Source: Branchiostoma lanceolatum (taxonomy: Eukaryota; Chordata; Leptocardii; Amphioxiformes; Branchiostomatidae). From it: 64,000 nt of DNA. Made by a program: the position numbers and the translations under genes. The DNA lies in the NCBI RefSeq assembly GCF_035083965.1, contig NC_089727.1:2795501-2859500 (forward strand), given 5' to 3'. Shown one piece after another: positions 34,757-47,095 of this stretch. The notes beneath the pieces are model-generated. The model did no database searches and was not told the DNA's origin. It saw only the letters and a program-made list of their open reading frames with translations. The stretch's first letter is position 1. Each line of letters starts with the position of its first letter.

Positions 34757-34910
34757 GCATTAAGAGGCACCTGGCTTCTGTTGGGGAGGTAAAAGGTGGT
34801 GGAAGGATATAGTTGGACTCCACCTTTCAATACCGTGCCCTAGACACAACCCCACGGCCTCATAAATGCTATTGGACTACTGTATGGTACCTTTACCTTA
34901 CCTTTTAAAG
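34757..34910 (+). mobile_element. SINE body fragment
   Basis: TTGGGGAGGTAAAAGG, TTGGACTCCACCTTTC and GCCTCATAAATGCTATTGG match the 3' part of the SINE at 5105-5397. The tRNA-like head is missing. Confidence 0.6.
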
Positions 34911-35429
34911 CATCTTACTTTGACCTGAGTATGATGAAGTGCTACAAATAACGTTATTCACCACAAGTTCAGTGTCTAAGCGCATCAAAAATATGAATCT
35001 ATCTGTTACAAATAGATATTCGAAGTATGGAAATTTGTCTTGAAACATTTCAAAAGTAAAATGATTTCCTTATGACACAGTTTACAATCTGTTATATAAT
35101 TCCATTCATCTTCTACTTGATTCATGTAACAATTTATGTAGCAATGTCTATACTGAGCTGCCCTCCTGTTTCCATTTGTTATTTGTGACAACTAGCCCGA
35201 TGTAACGTTACAGCCACTCTATGCTGTATGTTGTTAATCGTTACGTACCCTTCTTCTTTACGTAAGTTTAAGCTGATTATTAGCCCACGGACATTATATA
35301 GAACATATAAAGAGAATGATTGATAAGATATGTTGGTTTAGCCTGACTAACCGGCCCCTATAAGCTATCGGATGTGAGAGCTTATGCAAACACAGGCCAC
35401 TCATTGGTGACCTCGCAAAAAACACAACT

Positions 35430-35566
35430 TAGCCTGGGTGCCCCCCCCCCCCCTTAGTAACCGCTGGCTCAATCTTTTCGCTTGATAACCACGGATTAGG
35501 ATTAACCGTGGATAGCAAACGAAAAGATTGAGCCAACGGTTACTACGGAGGATGGCACCCAGGCTA
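35430..35566. mobile_element. TAGCCTGRGT hairpin, copy in subrepeat a
   Basis: A palindrome from TAGCCTGGGTGCC to GGCACCCAGGCTA, with an inner arm CTCAATCTTTTCG. It is flanked on both sides by a roughly 30-bp near-direct repeat (TTGGTGACCTCGCAAAAAAC and CTGGTGACCTCACTAAAAAC). Confidence 0.75.
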
Positions 35567-36844
35567 AGTCACTGGTGACCTCACTAAAAACACAACTGGT
35601 AACGTTAGCTTCTGAGATCGGATGACGCATTTCTTTGAAGCGGCTGGCGTGGACAGTCCACCACTGGAGGTAACGTTACGAATTTTAGAATCTATTCCTT
35701 TAGAAAATGTAATAGTTTTATTGCTCAAGGTTTACTTCATTTGTGGAAGGATTGACATAACAGGTGAATATCACCTATTTAATGTGAGAACCCGGCCCAG
35801 GCTGTAAGGTTTGATCCACTCTTTACTCTTCTTGATAAGTGCGGTGGGTTCTTTAACGTGCCCGAGGTGTGGCTCTTAGTGGTTGAGTTTGTTCAGATCG
35901 ACAATTAACTTAAACAAGTGCATCTACTTTCCTGTGGTCCTTATCAACAAATATACTAGTAACTTGGCAAAACTGGTAGATACAGTCATTGAAATAGGTC
36001 ACGGATGTGCGAGGCTACGTTATACAGAGGTATTCGGCTGAGCCAGACGAATGTTTTGGAATTTTCAAACATTGGGCTGTGGACGGGAGGTCGGGAATGG
36101 GTTGGCTGGTAGTTGGGAGTAGTAGTAGTGGCTAGGGCGTGTTTGGGGGTCAAATTAATCAAAACTGGTCAGACTGTTGGCCGGTGGTCGGGAGCCATGT
36201 TTTGCTATGTGTAACTGGGGCTTAACAGAAATACTCCTAACTTTTCCCACGGTTCATTTGCATTTTGCTGCCAGCACAGTTATATGTTCCTCTACTTGTA
36301 ACGTTGTTAAGATATCCCCTGATATATGTAGACCATCTGCAGATGCATAGTTGCTCCATAAATGTAGAGATTATTTGTGTTTGTGCGGTGGAAAGATGGA
36401 AATTTTCAGCATATTTGTCGTTGTGGGACACGTGCTTTTGCCTTTTTGGCAACGTTCTGGGGCGATGTCTTGCAACCGACATCCGACGTCCGTAACTCTC
36501 GCGAGTTAAAGTTCGGCAGTGATTGGTCATTATTGATCCTGAAGAAGGCGACAGTGGTCGTCGAAAATTCCATCCGTGAATACCTTAGTGTTGGAAGAAA
36601 GTTTAGCACTGTATTATGATTACTACCAACACAGATGAGCTTTCATTATAGACATCCGTATGAACCTTTACAGGAATGCGTTACCAGGTCCATTGAAACG
36701 TTGTTACATTATATAGAATATATAAAGAGAATGATTGATAAGATATGTTGGTTTAGCCTGACTAACCGGCCCCTATAAGCTATCGGATGTGAGAGATTGT
36801 CTAAACACAGGCCACTCATTGGTGACCTCGCAAAAAACACAACC

Positions 36845-36977
36845 TAGCCTGGGTGCCACCCCCCTTAGTAACCGCTGGCTCAATCTTTTCGCTTGCTAAC
36901 CATGGATTAGGATTAACAGTGGATAGCAAACGAAAAGATTGAGTCAACGATTAGTACGGAGGATGGCACCCAGGCTA
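36845..36977. mobile_element. TAGCCTGRGT hairpin, copy in subrepeat b
   Basis: It has the same structure and the same flanking direct repeats as the copy at 35430, so it was carried along when the subrepeat duplicated. Confidence 0.75.
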
Positions 36978-38655
36978 AGTCACTGGTGACCTCACTAAAA
37001 ACACAACCGCCTGCAACTGGTAACGTTAGCTTCTGAGATCGGATGACGCATTTCTCCATTTCTTTGAAGCGGCTGGCGTGGACAGTCCACCACTGGAGGT
37101 AACGTTACGAATTTTAGAATCTATTCCTTTATAAAATGTAATAGTTTTATTGCTCGAGGTTTACTTCATTTGTGGAAGGATTGACATAACAGGTGACTAT
37201 CACCTTTTCAAGATGAGAACCCGGCCCAGGCTGTAAGGTTTGATCCACTCACACCGGGAACTGATGGGGAGGGCCCTTTACTCTTTCTGATTAGTGCGGT
37301 GGGTTATTTAACGTGCTCTTTGGTTGAGTTTGTTCAGATCGACAATTAACTTAACAATATACAAGTGTAGCTACTCTCCTGTGGTCCTTATCGACAAACA
37401 TGCTAGTAACTTGGCAAAACTGGTAGATACAGTCATTGAAATAGGTCACGGATGTGTGAGGCTACGTTATACAGAGGTGTTCGGCTGTGTCAGCTGAAAG
37501 TTTTGAAATTTTCAAAATTTAAGGCTGTGGACGGGAGGTCGGGAATGGGTTGGCTGGTAGTTGGGAGTAGGTCGGTAGTGGCCAGGGCGCGTTTTAGGGG
37601 TCAAATTAATCTTAAACTGGTCAGACTGCTCCTGACCTGCGGCCTTGGTTGGCCGGTGATCAGGAGCCATGTTTTGCTATGTGTAACCGGGGCTTAACAG
37701 AAATACTCCTAACTTTCCCACGGTTCATTTGCATTTTGCTGCCCGCACAGTTATATGTTCCTCTTCTTACAACGTCGTTCAGATATCCCCTGATATAACG
37801 TTATGTAGACCATCTGCAGATGCATAGTTGCTCCAGAAATGTAGTGATTATCTGTGTTTGTACGATGGAAAGGTTGCAATTTTCAGCCGCTTATTTGTCG
37901 TTGTGGGACACGTGCTTTTGCTTTTTTTGGTAACGTTCTGAGGCGATGTCTCGCAACCGACATCCGTATGAACCTTTACAGGAATGCGTTACCAGCTCCA
38001 TTAAAACGTCGTCTGTTAAAATTATATGGCTTAAGTTTTCTTGATCAGTGGTATGAGCAAACCATTGCCAATTTTGTTACAGAAAGTGCAGAGCTAAAGG
38101 AGCTGACTTGGGAGAATTACGTTACCTGTTTCTAGTTTATATTTTCAGTGCACACACATTTGTATAACATATATACAAACGACAAGTCAGCGTCATTTTT
38201 ACATGCATGATTCTTAGAATCATAATCACTCTGGTGACAGTATTTCGGGGATCTTCATTTCACAGGGAACTGCAAGTAATCTAAACAATCAATTAGTCAA
38301 TTCATCCAAATTACTGTAAACTCATGCATTATTGTGAGCACTTGATTTCATAGTATAAGGGAAAACTATGTATTCGCATGGTTCTCAGATCGCAGTGTAA
38401 AGAAGTAGAGTAGCAAAACAATGGAAACGCCCACTACAAATGATATCAACATTGCAAATCAGCTACTCATGACTAATGGCATAGTAATGTTTGACTACTT
38501 CAGTTTCGTTGTGTGCGTGTCACAGGTGTTTTCTATTATTTTTGTCATTTCATGATATTAGGCACAAGGGGACAAAAAGTCTGTGAAGAAGTTGTTGCAT
38601 AATGACTCACACCAAAATTTGCATATCTTCATTCCCCAATAGATTAAAGCAAAAG

Positions 38656-39702
38656 ATGGAAGATCCCAGCAGCATCTATGGACAACACGGAACAAAACAC
38701 ACTGGTGACAAACCCTACATATGTGAGGAGTGTGGATACAAGACAGCTAAAAGGTATAACCTAGTGCAACATGTGAGAATCCATACTGGAGAAAAACCCT
38801 TCAAGTGTGACCAGTGTGACTATTCTGCTGCGTTTCAATCCAACTTGAACCAACACCATGTCACTAAACACGCTAGTGAGAAACCCTATGTGTGTGAGGA
38901 GTGTGGATACAAGACAGCTAATAGGTCAAACCTAGTCCAACATGTGAGAATCCATACTGGAGAAAAACCCTACAAGTGTGACCAGTGTGACTATTCTGCT
39001 GCGTTTCAATCCAACTTGAACCAACACCATGTCACTAAACACACTAGTGAGAAACCCTATGTATGTGAGGTGTGTGGATACAAGACACCTCAAAGGTCTC
39101 ACCTAGCCCAACATGTGAGAATCCATACTGGAGAAAAACCCTACAAGTGTGACAAGTGTGACTATTCTGCTGCGTTTAAATCTGCTTTGGACTACCATCG
39201 AAAAGCAAAGCATACTGGGGAAAATCCCTACATGTGTGGGGAGTGTGGATACAGAGCAGCTCAAAGGTCTCACCTAGCCCAACATGTGAGGATCCATACT
39301 GGAGAAAAACCCTACAAGTGTGACCAGTGTGACTATTCTGCAGCCCAGAAATCCCACTTGGACCAACACCATGTCACTGCACACACTACTGAGAAACCCT
39401 ACATATGTGAGGAGTGTGGATACAAGACATCTAACAGGTCTCACCTAGCCCAACATGTGAGGATCCATACTGGAGAAAAACCCTACAAGTGTGACCGGTG
39501 TGACTATTCTGCAACGCAGAAATCCAGCTTGATCCAACACCATCTCACTAAACACACAGGTGAAAAAGCCTACATATGTGAGCAGTGTGGATACAAGACA
39601 GCTAAAATCTGTAACCTATCCCAACATGTGAGAACTCATACAGGGGAAAACCCTACAAGTGTGACCAGTGTGACTATTCTGCCGCACGGAAATCCAACTT
39701 GA
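38656..39702 (+). CDS. ZNF2: poly-C2H2 zinc-finger protein, frameshifted near the end
   Basis: A probable acceptor CCCCAATAG at 38633-38641 precedes ATG 38656 (MEDPSSIYGQHG). The product is 348 aa with 11 C2H2 fingers in strict A/B alternation: A type (Y-I/V-CEECGYKT, H-x3-H) and B type (YKCDQCDYSAA, H-x4-H). Finger contacts vary (for example RSNLVQ, QSNLNQ, KSALDY), as in DNA-binding arrays. At about 39651, GGGGAAAACCCTAC lacks one C present in ZNF3, so the frame shifts and ends at 39702. A twelfth finger (YKCDQCDYSAARKSNLIQH) continues out of frame. The 3' end reaches a poly-G run (39780-39794). No N-terminal effector domain is visible. It is a paralogue of ZNF3 in the next tandem unit. Confidence 0.88.
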   Translation: MEDPSSIYGQHGTKHTGDKPYICEECGYKTAKRYNLVQHVRIHTGEKPFKCDQCDYSAAFQSNLNQHHVTKHASEKPYVCEECGYKTANRSNLVQHVRIHTGEKPYKCDQCDYSAAFQSNLNQHHVTKHTSEKPYVCEVCGYKTPQRSHLAQHVRIHTGEKPYKCDKCDYSAAFKSALDYHRKAKHTGENPYMCGECGYRAAQRSHLAQHVRIHTGEKPYKCDQCDYSAAQKSHLDQHHVTAHTTEKPYICEECGYKTSNRSHLAQHVRIHTGEKPYKCDRCDYSATQKSSLIQHHLTKHTGEKAYICEQCGYKTAKICNLSQHVRTHTGENPTSVTSVTILPHGNPT

Positions 39703-40707
39703 TCCAACACTATGTATTGGAACACACTGGAAAGAAGACTTACAGATGTGTGAAGTGTGAGTACCGTGCCGGCGTCACGGGGGGGGGGGGGGGGTACAGA
39801 GCGAACGATGTCCCGTCCTCCAAAACTAGGCTCCAAAACTCAACCAATGACTTGTCTGTATTTTGTCACAAATTTCCCGCGGGAGCATGTCGCGCCTTTG
39901 GCGAAAAATAGGTCTGGTGGGCGTCGCATCTAGCTGAAACCCATCGGTGTTTTTTTTTTCGAATTGAAAAAAATAAGGTTAGCAAAAAAAGGTTGGCTTA
40001 ATTATGAAATCTTTGTGGTCAGGAAAGATGAACAAAACTGAACACACAGAGCATGGTATACCGAATAATAGATTTTTCTCTTCATTTATGTTCTTTCACA
40101 TCTTCTTCTTTGGAATTGAATTTGGATTACGACATAAGTATCCAATTTTCCTAAATTTGAATTTTACAGCACATTTTTTTTTAACGGATCGACATGGCCT
40201 AACCACTTTCGAGTCGTGCCGTTAAACATGACACCAGCTTCGACCCCGTCACAACTTTAAACTTCGACATGCAAGTTCCCGGATGTTGGAGTTACGAAAA
40301 GCATACTTCTTTCGATGGAAAGTAGTAAACTGTCATTAAGGCTGATTGATTGAAAATTTATATTTTGCAATCGCATATTGATTCTAAAATAGTTGAATAG
40401 TAGACGGTCAACGGCCTCAGCAGAGGGCGGCCGAACTGCACCCGGCTCTGCGTGTCGGTGAGGGCGTTCCAGAGTTTACATTGCATACTGGTTCGGCCAA
40501 CGAATAAGGCCATCCAACTTGGACAGGACGTCGGATATGTTCTGCCTCCTGCCCGGCTGATGGATGGGAGAGAGTGGTGGTAGTCCTAAGGCAAACTGCC
40601 ATCACTATACCCTGCCTTCTTGTTCAAGCCAAGGGCTCAACTCAAGAACAGTGTTTAAGAAGTGGAAAACACTGCAAGAGTAAAGCTGGACTCGCCGCCC
40701 ACGGACG

Positions 40708-40841
40708 TAGCCTGAGTGCCAGCCTTTTTAGCTTCCGTCCGCTACCCAAGCTCCGCTCCTCGCTTGGCCGGCAGCGGAGCTTGGGTAGCGCAGCGGAGCT
40801 TGGGTAGCGGACGGAAGCTAAAAAGGCTGGCACTCAGGCTA
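40708..40841. mobile_element. TAGCCTGRGT hairpin MITE with an empty-site control
   Basis: A 134-bp palindrome (TAGCCTGAGTGCCAGCC to its complement) is flanked by perfect 9-bp duplications CCACGGACG (40699-40707 and 40842-40850). The paralogous locus in unit 2 (about 53308) has one CCACGGACG and no element. The insertion therefore came after the unit duplication. Confidence 0.92.
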
Positions 40842-41433
40842 CCACGGACGAGTCCATCGACGCTGAACGGATCGTCCGTCAGGATGAAAAAGAGAAGAAG
40901 ACGAAGATTGATTCTAAGTCTCGACCTGGGACTTGTATACCTCACTTTTATATCCACCCTAACGGACCTTAAAGAGGCCTTGGATAGTCGGCGAGAACCT
41001 TACCCCGGGTTGCGTTCATTTGAAATGATAGACGCGAAATTTACGCTTCCATCGGGCTCTAGTAGTGTATGTGATGACTATGATAGGTAAATACACTAGT
41101 ATCGAAGAATGTTTTTGACCTTAGAAATAGTAACTGCGGTATAAGTGATACGTTAAACTCGACATGTTTAATTATTCATATACTTAAATTCATATACTTA
41201 ACTCATAGCTGTTTCAAATTTTATCCTGTTGCTTGAGTAATTATTTTTGGCGTTATCATTTTTCTTATCACCTGGATGTCTAACCTTAATCATTGTATTC
41301 ATATACTAGTACGTAGGTTAATTCCTTTTTATCCAGGTGATTGCTTGCATGTATAGCTGTAGAAGACCTAACGAAAGTCGCTGTACTTTTGTTGTAGAAG
41401 ACCTACCGAAAGTCGCTGTACTTTTGTTGTGTC

Positions 41434-41439
41434 AATAAA
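41434..41439 (+). terminator. Candidate polyadenylation signal of ZNF2
   Basis: GTGTCAATAAAGATTGC is conserved at 53888 downstream of ZNF3. It lies about 1.7 kb after the stop codon, so the assignment is tentative. Confidence 0.35.
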
Positions 41440-42652
41440 GATTGCTGTATAAGTTTACATAAAGATGGTCGCATCGGCCGATTAATCTACTCTACATAAG
41501 AACCTGTCTAGCGGTAGCGCTAGCATATACGCAGGTTGATAGTTGTTATTGATTTTGAATGAATTGTATTGATTGTATTGATAAGTTCAAAGTAGTGCAT
41601 TATACTGGGGTGCGTTGGGTTGGAAATTTGTTTGGTCGCATCTTTTCATGGTGGCGGAATTATGTACCCGGGTGGAATTATCTTAGTTGATGTTACATAG
41701 GTTAAAAGCTGTCATTGATTTAAGAATAAAGTGTATTGATTGAAGTTCGCAGTGCTTCCAATAACTAGCATGTAGTTTGATCTGAGTGATTGTCAGGAGA
41801 GAAAGCCCATTTCGGACTCCTTATGGTTATTTTACTATCTCCAATGTTCCTTACTGTTCCATCAACTCTCGCGTGGATTGCGACGTGGTTTGCCGTTAAG
41901 CTCCCCTTTCCACTAGTAGTCCATGGGCCAAACAGGTTTTTGGTACCACCGAGAGGGACAAGTGCTATCATGGATTTTTTGTATCTGCAGTAACCAAAGT
42001 TAATTATAAGCCACGATAATCATCTTCCATGAGCAGCTTTCCTTGGCCAAGTCTTGATGATGCCTGGAATTCATAAGCATCAAAAATGGCTTGTTTAACA
42101 GCGTTCCTGTGAGAAAATGTAATTTTTCACCGTTTCTATGGCAACTCTTATAGACATATACGTAAATGTGTTTCAAAATGTTTTCAAATGTACTTAATAG
42201 GTCTTTGTATGATATAAACGTATAGAAAAACCCATGAAATATGGTTGATATGCATTGATACCAAATTGAATAACTTAAATATAGACCTTTTTGTCCGTTC
42301 TATGGCATTGAGTGACGTCACTATATCACGTGATGATTCCTATAAAGCTGGACATTTGCCATCGTTATCATGCAATATGATAAAGTAGAGGAATCAACCT
42401 TTTCAAAAAAGAATGTCTCCTTTTGTCCCTCTGTTTGGTACCAAATGGCTATTTTGAGGGACCAGATCCATGGACTATAGATGGCAAACGCTGAGCGACA
42501 GTACAGCGACCAAAATCGGACTGGTGTAAATCTTGATTTCACAATTGGAATATGATGCATGATGTAAAAGTATGATCTAAAAGACAACAAAACACACAAG
42601 ATGTGGAAATAATTCGTTCTTTATCTATAGAATTCGTTGAGCGATCCTTCTA

Positions 42653-43741
42653 ACGTTGGGTAACCTAAATTCGCGGGGTACTTAAATTCGGGATTTTTCG
42701 AAAACGGGGTGTTTTGGTATATGTGTTAGAGGCAACATCAGTAATACCGCTAGAAATGCAAACTTGACAGACTAACGTCTTCGGAACACTGTCTGAAAAG
42801 CTTCGATAACCATGCATTAGAAGTTGGCTACGTCAAAAACTCTCCGTCCCTTATTGTCACAGTCTGAGGGCCTCGTGGGAGAATTATATGTACATAGTTG
42901 TTCGCTGGTTTATAAGACAAATGTCACATCCGCTTCCTGCTAAACACAATTATTTACAATACAACTTATTAGAATCTCTTTTGCTAACCTACAACTGGAC
43001 TCTAAGTGTGATGAATCATCAAAACGCCTCTTTGTTGCTACAACCAATGGCTACGGCACTACGGTGAATTTTCCCGCCATATTCGTTACCCAGAATCTTG
43101 CTATTCGGCAGACGACAAACGTTTGCGAGGAACACTTTTTTGTCTAAATGTTGTGTGTGATAGTGGACTGATGGCGATATTTTCCTCAAAGTTTGCTCTT
43201 AGCACAAGCAGAAACACATGGACGTAGTAGTATAACCATTTCTACGGCATCCAGCTAACGCCCCGATGAATAATGTACAAATTTCCATGACGGTGGGGGT
43301 GAACTTTGAGTGACGTTCTACCGACTCAACACACGGGTTGTTCCCGAAGGCCTGATGCGTGCGGTACGGCCGTTTTTTCGTGTATTTTTTTTACTTGGAC
43401 ACGTCTATATCCATAGCACTCTCCTCAAGCCAAGGATGGAACGAATAGCTGCTGTATAAAATGTGATTAGCGGTAAGATATTCAAGACGAATCTTCTCTC
43501 CCGAATTAATGTGCCCCCCTGTCCGACAGCACCGTCATTGTGCGTGCGGCGGACGATAGTTTTCAGTTGAAATATTATGGTGTCAGCACGACTAGAGACA
43601 AAATCTACCATATATATGATTAGTGCAAAGATAGTACATGATACTGACAGAATAATAGAAAAAAAGGATGGTTTATTGTTCTGCTAGATTGATTTCAGTC
43701 AACCATTATCGGAAAAATCCCGAATTTAGGTTACCCAACGT
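42653..43741. mobile_element. 1,089-bp DNA transposon relic with TA target duplication
   Basis: The left end ACGTTGGGTAACCTAAATT and right end AATTTAGGTTACCCAACGT are exact inverted repeats over 21 bp. The element is flanked by TA on both sides (42651-42652, 43742-43743). Unit 2 has the empty site TTTCTAATCCTTG at about 55831. No transposase frame is visible, so it is non-autonomous. The TA duplication suggests the Tc1/mariner group, but the terminal sequence does not identify a family. Confidence 0.88.
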
Positions 43742-44421
43742 TAATCCTTGATCGCTCAGGCGCCGCAGCGCTGTCGCAGCCTCTAGTAAAAAGCGTAAAG
43801 AAATGGCTTATGCACAGTATGAATGTATTTCATATCCAAGTACAGTAGAATCCGCTTTACTGCACCACCCATTTGTCAGCGGTTTTTGTGCTAGTATCCG
43901 GCTTGTGCAATTATGCGAAATGCCCAGCTGGACCGCACCACCATAGTCGAGGGGCGTATTTTTAGTCAGAAACACTAGCACAAAGAAAACAGACGAAATC
44001 ATTCAGTTATTAACTTAATTTATTAACCCTTTATTAACCCTGAAAATAAAGACATGACTGTTTTGATTTTGCATTCTTTCATTTTCCCATGCGATCTACC
44101 GCTAACACACGTAACGTTACAGGGGAAGCATTCTGAAACGTCGTAATGGGATATCAGTTTCTGTGTTACATGAGTACAGTTGTCGATTTACGTAAATCAT
44201 GTACCGTCATGAAACTAGGAATTGAAACTAAATGAAGGTTACTGATTACGGGTGACCCCAGAGCAGTGCCCCCTCTCATGCCGATTTTTAGCGCACCTTT
44301 TTAGTTAACTTATTTTCCTTACCGTACAAGCTACACATGTCATATTTGAGATGTACCTACCTTTAGCATAGGCGACTTCATCTGGCCATGATTTATGCTA
44401 GTGAGGACCTCATTTGCATAA

Positions 44422-44994
44422 TTATGCAGGAAACTCAGGAATTTTTTCTTCTGTATCATCCTGACTCTCTTCCCTTCCTATCACTTCCTCCAGGACCACT
44501 TTAGAGGCATCACACATACCATCCTGTACATCACCCAATATTTGCGCCCACGCATCATCCACATCGACATTCTTCTCCAGGTCTTCACGGGCCTGCTCCA
44601 CATGGTCCACATGGCCTTCAAACTTACACTTCTCCTTCTCCACGATATCACACACCCTGACAGAAGCTTCACCACCCAACAACGATACTGTAGAACTCCT
44701 CATGCGTTCCATAAGGTGGTGGCTTCAGGTCTCTGTCCGATCCCTTCCACACTTCCATCCTTACCATCTTTAATTTTCAGATCTTCCACACCAACACCCC
44801 TTCTCCATGCAATGTACTCAACAGAAACTCAACCTTTCCTGACACGCGCCCATGTGACCTCCAAAGAAAAACAGATCCAGTTCTCCAAGCAGACGTCACT
44901 TCTTCTCCAGGCCTCCCTCAACAACCTACAAATTCTTCTTCCAGATAATTTCGCAGCCAAAAATGCAGCCCTTTCCATCCATCCCTTTCCAGCA
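44422..44994 (-). pseudogene. Degenerate coding-like block, unrecognised family
   Basis: The minus strand gives protein-like stretches in shifting frames: GKGWMERAAFLAAKLSGRRI to LENWICFSLEVTWARVRK, then EDLKIKDGKDGSVEGIGQRP, then an acidic 96-codon frame with VCDIVEKEKCKFEGHVDHVE ending in a stop. Frame changes occur near 44710 and 44820. The copy in unit 2 (60521-61092) has the same breaks. It may be a decayed transposon or gene fragment; I do not recognise it. Confidence 0.35.
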
Positions 44995-45512
44995 ATACTA
45001 CTGTACACTAGTATACATCAAACAATTCCTCATTCCCTCAACGCAAACGCCACAACACGCGATTCTATTATTATCTTTCACAATGCTCTTTACAACTTTG
45101 TCACATTTACACTGAAGGCACCTTCATGGCAAGTGAATACACATAGATGTACATTCACCTACTACATATACGCATTTACATACAGTAGTCAGCGACTTCA
45201 TATCACTCAACTGCTTATCGGGAGGGGAATATCCTGCATTTTCTCGAAAATATTGCCATTCTAGTTCCATGTGTCTTTAGTGACAACTAGTGCGATGTTT
45301 AGCTGCAGTCACTCTATGCTTTATGTTGTTAATCGTTGCGCACTTTTCTTCTATACATAAGTTTAAGCCCACGGACATTATATAGAATACATAAAGAGAA
45401 TGATTATTTAGATATGCTGGTTTAGCCTGACTAACTGGCCCCTATTGGCTCCGGATGTAAGAGATTGTGTAAACACATGCCACTCATTGGCGACCTCGCA
45501 AAAAACACAACC

Positions 45513-45638
45513 TAGCCTGGGTGCCTTCCTCCGTGGAAACCACTGGCTCAATCTTTTCGCTTGCGGATTATGATTAACCATGGATAGCAAACGAAAAGAT
45601 TGAGTCAACAGTTACTACGGAGGATGGCACCCAGACTA
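45513..45638. mobile_element. TAGCCTGRGT hairpin, copy in subrepeat c
   Basis: The palindrome resembles the unit 1 copies but its centre is shortened. The right terminus is CCCAGACTA, with one substitution. Confidence 0.7.
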
Positions 45639-46951
45639 AGTCATTGGTGACCTCACTAAAAACACAACCGCCTTCAACTGTAACGGTTGCTTCTGAGATC
45701 GGATGACGCATTTCTTTGAAGCGGCTGGCGTGGACAGTCCACCACTGGAGGTAACGTTATGAATTTTAGAATCTATTCCTTTAGAAAATGTAATAGTTTT
45801 ATAGAGATTTACTACATTTGTGGAAGGATTGACATAACAGGTGACTATCACCTTTTCAAGATGAGAACCCGGCCCAGGCTAAGGTTTGATCCACTCTTTA
45901 CTCTTCTTGATAAGTGCGGTGGGTTCTTTAACGTACCCAAGGTGTGGCTCTTGGTGGTTGAGTTTGTTCAGATCGACAATTAACTTAACAATATACAAGT
46001 GCAGCTACTTTTCTGTGGTCCTTATCAACAAATATACTAGTAACTTGGCAAACTGGTAGATACAGTCAATGAAATAGGTCACGGATGTGTGAGGCTACGT
46101 TATACAGAGGTGTTCGGCTGTGTCAGCTGAATGTTTTGAAATTTTCAAAGCACGTTTTGAAATTGTCCAAACATTGGGAATGGGTTGGCTGGTAGTTGGG
46201 AGTAGGTCAGTAGTGGTCAGGGTGTGTTTGGGGGTCAAATTAATCTAAAACTGGTCAGACTGCTCCGGACCTATCGCCTTGGTTGGCTGGTGGTCGGGAG
46301 CCATGTTTGGCTATGTGTAACCGGGGCTTAACAGAAATACTCCTAACTTTTCCCACGGTTCATTTGCATTTTGTAACACAGTTATAACGTTATGTTCCTC
46401 TACTTGTAACGTTGTTCAGATATCCCTTAATATATGTAGACTATCTGCAGATGCCTATTTGCTCCAGAAATAAAGTGATTATCTGTGTTTGTGCGATGGA
46501 AAGGTTGCAACTTTCAGCTTATTTGTCGTTGTTGGACACGTGCCTTTGCCTTTTTGGCAACGTTCTGGGGCGATGTCTCGCAACCGACATCCGACGTCCG
46601 TAACTCTCGCGAGTTTACGTTCGGCAGTGATTGGTCATTATTGATCCTGAAGAAGGCGACAGTGGTCGTCGAAAATTCCGTCCGTGAATACCTTAGTGTT
46701 GGAAGAAAGTTTAACATTGTATTATGATTACTACCAACACAGATGAGCTTTCATTATAGACATCCGTATGAACCTTTACAGGAATGCGTTACCAGGTCCA
46801 TTGAAACGTTGTTACATTATATAGAATATATAAAGAGAATGATTAATAAGATATGTTGGTTTAGCCTGACTAACCGGCCCCAATTGGCTCCGGATGTAAG
46901 AGATTGTGTAAACACAGGCCACTCATTGGTGACCTCGCAAAAAACACAACT

Positions 46952-47085
46952 TAGCCTGGGTGCCATCCCCCTTAGTAACTGCTGGCTCAATCTTTTCGCT
47001 TGCTAACCACGGATTGGGATTAACTGTGGCTAGCAAACGAAAAGATTGAGTCGACGGTTACTACGGAGGATGGCACCCAGGCTAA
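46952..47085. mobile_element. TAGCCTGRGT hairpin, copy in subrepeat d
   Basis: A complete palindrome. Its right flank is the target of the LINE insertion at 47096-48569. Confidence 0.75.
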
Positions 47086-47095
47086 GTCATTGGTA

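Larger units (their letters stand above)
35180..45270 (+). repeat. Large tandem unit 1 (carries ZNF2)
   Basis: The order is two copies of a roughly 1.45-kb subrepeat (about 35220-36690 and 36700-38150), ZNF2, a 3-kb downstream block with two AATAAA sites, a 1.1-kb transposon, and a degenerate coding-like block. The landmark TTGTTAATCGTTACG recurs at about 35230, 45330 and 61425. Identity to unit 2 looks above 90 percent by eye across the shared parts. Confidence 0.85.

Noticed and set aside
37950-38135. Small protein-like frame (LYRNALPAPLKRRLLKLYG)
   Set aside because: No family was recognised and there is no start or splice context. It is truncated in the other subrepeats, so it was not called as a gene.
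40716-41090. 124-codon plus-strand open frame
   Set aside because: It crosses the hairpin MITE insertion, and the unit 2 counterpart without the MITE does not keep it.
44542-45264. 240-codon plus-strand open frame
   Set aside because: It has low-complexity Leu/Thr/His composition and is antisense to more protein-like minus-strand stretches. It is kept only as the degenerate block on the minus strand.
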